A DNA stretch of 25,382 bases from the NCBI GenBank assembly GCA_964431965.1, contig CAYSLU010000081.1:1-25382 (forward strand). Reading direction: 5' to 3'. Under the pieces are notes generated by a model. The model was not told the DNA's origin. It worked only from the letters and a program-made list of their open reading frames with translations, and ran no database searches. The stretch is from CAYSLU01 sp964431965 (GTDB taxonomy: Bacteria > Verrucomicrobiota > Kiritimatiellia > CAIKKV01 > CAYSLU01). The position numbers and the translations under genes were made by a program. Positions within the stretch are counted from its first letter, which is position 1, and every line of letters begins with the position of its first letter. Below are positions 24,191 through 25,382 of this stretch, in pieces.

Positions 24191-24264
24191 TACCCCGGGC
24201 GCGGCTCGAACGCGCGACCTGCGGTTTAGGAAACCGCTGCTCTGTCCAACTGAGCTACCGGGGC
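24191..24264 (-). tRNA. tRNA-Arg (anticodon CCT)
   Basis: The reverse strand folds as a complete cloverleaf. Acceptor GCCCCGG pairs with CCGGGGT (first pair G-U), the D arm is GCTC AGTTGGACA GAGC, and the anticodon arm is GCGGT-TTCCTAA-ACCGC. The short variable region is AGGTC, and the T arm is GCGCG-TTCGAGC-CGCGC. The anticodon is CCT, reading AGG. The discriminator base is A and CCA is not encoded. It lies 21 bases after the convergent Gly-rich protein gene. Confidence 0.95.
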
Positions 24265-24313
24265 ATCATGAGCGGGGGAGATAGTAGCCGACGGGGACGG
24301 GAAGGGGAATATC

Positions 24314-24347
24314 GAACCGCAGAACCGCAGAACACGGAACCGCAGAA
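24314..24347. repeat. Short tandem repeat, unit GAACCGCA
   Basis: Units GAACCGCA (24314), GAACCGCA (24322), GAACACG (24330) and GAACCGCA (24337) follow each other directly, with a decayed GAATGTC after them. On the other strand this reads as repeated TGCGGTTC. It directly precedes the first 218-bp direct repeat. Such short runs are common intergenic filler in PVC-group genomes and no function is claimed. Confidence 0.7.
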
Positions 24348-24355
24348 TGTCGAAG

Positions 24356-24573
24356 TGCGGAGATCCGGGCAGGCGCCGCCTGCCGGGCGGCGCCCGATGG
24401 AGGGCGGCAATCCCTTGCCGCCGCGGGGTTGCGCTGGAGCCAGGCGTCCCCAGCCGGATGCGGAAGTCCGGAGAACGGCGGGGGACAGCCGTCTCCAAGG
24501 AGGCGAACAGGTGGAGGCCTGATGGCCAAGGGCTGCGGCTGGGAGAACCCGGAGCAATTCCGGCTATGGGTGC
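24356..24573. repeat. 218-bp direct repeat, left copy flanking hicBA
   Basis: Aligns without gaps to 25165-25382 (offset 809), with about 24 mismatches by eye (about 89% identity). It contains hairpins GGCGCCGCC/GGCGGCGCC (24372-24394), GGCGGCAA/TTGCCGCC (24403-24422) and GGAG-ACGGC/GCCGT-CTCC (24470-24496, one bulged A). The last 52 bases read as an open frame from ATG 24522 (MAKGCGWENPEQFRLW). Mismatches there are dense and mostly change the residue, so I do not call a gene. The left copy ends between the tRNA and hicA. Confidence 0.85.
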
Positions 24574-24650
24574 GGAAGCAGTTCGGGCGAAGTGGGCGTA
24601 TCGGCCACGCGGCTGTGTCCAGAAGCGCCGGCAGCACGAACGGCTTTCGC

Positions 24651-24875
24651 TCAGATCCCTCTCTGCAGCTCTTCGCGGGTGATCTCGCAGTCCCGAAGAA
24701 TCTGGGCAAGGAGTCCCCGACCGATTGCTTCACCCCGGTGGACAGGAACAACGGTGCACCGGCCGTCAGGATGGCGGAGGAAATGGTGGCTGCCCTTGAT
24801 GCGGATGAGTTCAAACCCCAGGCGTCGCAGCGCCTTGGCGAGTTGGGCGCCGTTGAGTGCGGGAAACGTGCTCAT
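24651..24875 (-). CDS. hicA: HicA-type mRNA interferase toxin (74 aa)
   Basis: Small protein of typical HicA length with the dsRBD-like fold pattern: ALNGAQLAKALRRLGFELIR followed by KGSHHFLRHPDG. The motif's histidine (GSH) is the catalytic residue of the family. After this come CTVVPVHRGEAIGRGLLAQI and the usual C-terminal helix ILRDCEITREEL. HicA cleaves mRNA and is neutralised by HicB. The start codon overlaps the hicB stop (ATGA, 24872-24875), so the toxin depends on translation of the antitoxin gene first. The gene order is hicB-hicA. All key residues are present, so it is probably functional. Confidence 0.92.
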   Translation of the reverse strand: MSTFPALNGAQLAKALRRLGFELIRIKGSHHFLRHPDGRCTVVPVHRGEAIGRGLLAQILRDCEITREELQRGI

Positions 24876-25081
24876 GCCATGACGGCCACCCGCTGAACGC
24901 CGACGAACTGGTTCGACACGGGTTTCTCAACCTCCAAACACAGTTCGATGGCCTCCTTAACCCGCTTCATCAGGACATCGAGGGACTTTGCCTGCGTGTG
25001 GCAGCCGCGCAAAGCAGGCACGGAAGCGACGAAGAACCCATCCTCGTCCCGCTCAATTACAACGCTGAACTCTCTGGTCAT
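24872..25081 (-). CDS. hicB: HicB-type antitoxin (69 aa)
   Basis: HicB-like partially degenerate RNase H fold: MTREFSVVIERDEDGFFVAS, VPALRGCHTQAKSLDVLMKR, then VKEAIELCLEVEK. It lacks the C-terminal DNA-binding (HTH or ribbon-helix-helix) domain of long HicB proteins and ends in QFVGVQRVAVMA. It may therefore bind toxin but not autoregulate through its own DNA-binding domain. ATG 25081 has GGAGGAGGGG just upstream. The frame is open for 86 more codons, but that part lies over the right direct repeat and is not conserved-looking. The promoter should lie in 25082-25164, between the gene and the repeat. Confidence 0.9.
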   Translation of the reverse strand: MTREFSVVIERDEDGFFVASVPALRGCHTQAKSLDVLMKRVKEAIELCLEVEKPVSNQFVGVQRVAVMA

Positions 25082-25164
25082 TTCCCCTCCTCCATCGACA
25101 CCAACCACGATAGCACCCGACGGCGGAACCATCATCCCTATTCTTCCAGCGCGCGCAGTGACGA

Positions 25165-25382
25165 TGCGGAGATCCGGGTAGGCGCCGCCTGCCGGGCGGC
25201 GCCCGCTGGCGGGCGGCAATCCTTTGCCGTCGCGGGGCCCCGCTGGAGCCGGCCGTCCCCGGCCGGATGCGGAAGTCCGGAGAACGGCGGAGGACCGCCG
25301 TCTCCACGGAGGCGAACAGGCGGAGGACTGGTGGCGCAAGGCTGCGGCTGCGAGAACCTGGAGCAGTTCCGGCTATGGGCGC
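25165..25382. repeat. 218-bp direct repeat, right copy (runs to window end)
   Basis: Second copy of the repeat at 24356-24573, in the same orientation and possibly continuing beyond the window. The hairpins persist, including a longer GGAG-ACGGCGG, loop AGGA, CCGCCGT-CTCC at about 25279-25306. In the GGCGGCAA/TTGCCGTC stem a C-to-T change keeps a G-U pair, a hint that the structure is maintained. The open frame at its right end starts with GTG (25331) where the left copy has ATG. Confidence 0.85.

Noticed and set aside
23812..24522. Frame reading through the tRNA-Arg gene
   Set aside because: The phrase GAARTRDLRFRKPLLCPTEL is the well-known false translation of a tRNA on the opposite strand.
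24356..25382. Integron attC sites around hicBA
   Set aside because: The hairpin repeats lack recognisable RYYYAAC/GTTRRRY core pairs in the right arrangement, and no integrase is in the window.

Overview
This 25.4-kb window is dense, high-GC bacterial chromosome. I see no phage, transposase or CRISPR signature. The gene content points to a polysaccharide-degrading bacterium of the PVC superphylum, with Kiritimatiellota, Lentisphaerota or Verrucomicrobiota as the best guess. That content includes a DUF6259-type protein, a GH127 beta-L-arabinofuranosidase, an orphan fumarate-reductase-like flavoprotein, a secreted Gly-rich W..NW-type surface protein and many GC-rich intergenic hairpins. No rRNA or other phylogenetic marker is present, so the taxonomy is inference.

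Layout. Positions 168-7566 (+) hold a tight operon: DUF6259 putative glycosidase, amidohydrolase/lactonase, Zn-dependent dehydrogenase, enolase-superfamily sugar-acid dehydratase and GH127. A 26-codon reading frame with a strong Shine-Dalgarno site lies between the first two genes. Together these read as liberation of a sugar (perhaps L-arabinose) followed by oxidative catabolism (dehydrogenase, lactonase, dehydratase). No transporter, regulator or aldolase is in view. A convergent gene (7574-9085, -) encodes a GH20/GH67/DUF4838-like protein. Two different NodB-type polysaccharide deacetylases follow (9398-10210 and 10275-11045, +). Next come a GT-C type membrane glycosyltransferase (-), a flavoprotein (+), a TatD nuclease (-), a secreted HEXXH metallopeptidase of DUF1570 type (-), a YgiQ radical SAM protein (-), a creatininase-GNAT-GNAT fusion (-) and a secreted Gly-rich protein with an internal duplication (+). 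The right end has tRNA-Arg(CCT) (-) and a hicB-hicA toxin-antitoxin pair (-) enclosed by 218-bp direct repeats.

The intergenic DNA is the most unusual part. One family of roughly 95-bp twin-hairpin elements occurs near 1, 17915 and 20014. Their hairpins have different arms but share a loop containing GACTC. A 103-bp element with 23-bp perfect inverted arms lies at 15747-15849. Further GC-rich hairpin clusters lie at 17649-17868 and 21859-21941 and inside the 218-bp repeats around hicBA. The strongest leads are these hairpin families, the TA module held between long direct repeats, the creatininase-GNAT fusion and the putative oxidative arabinose operon.
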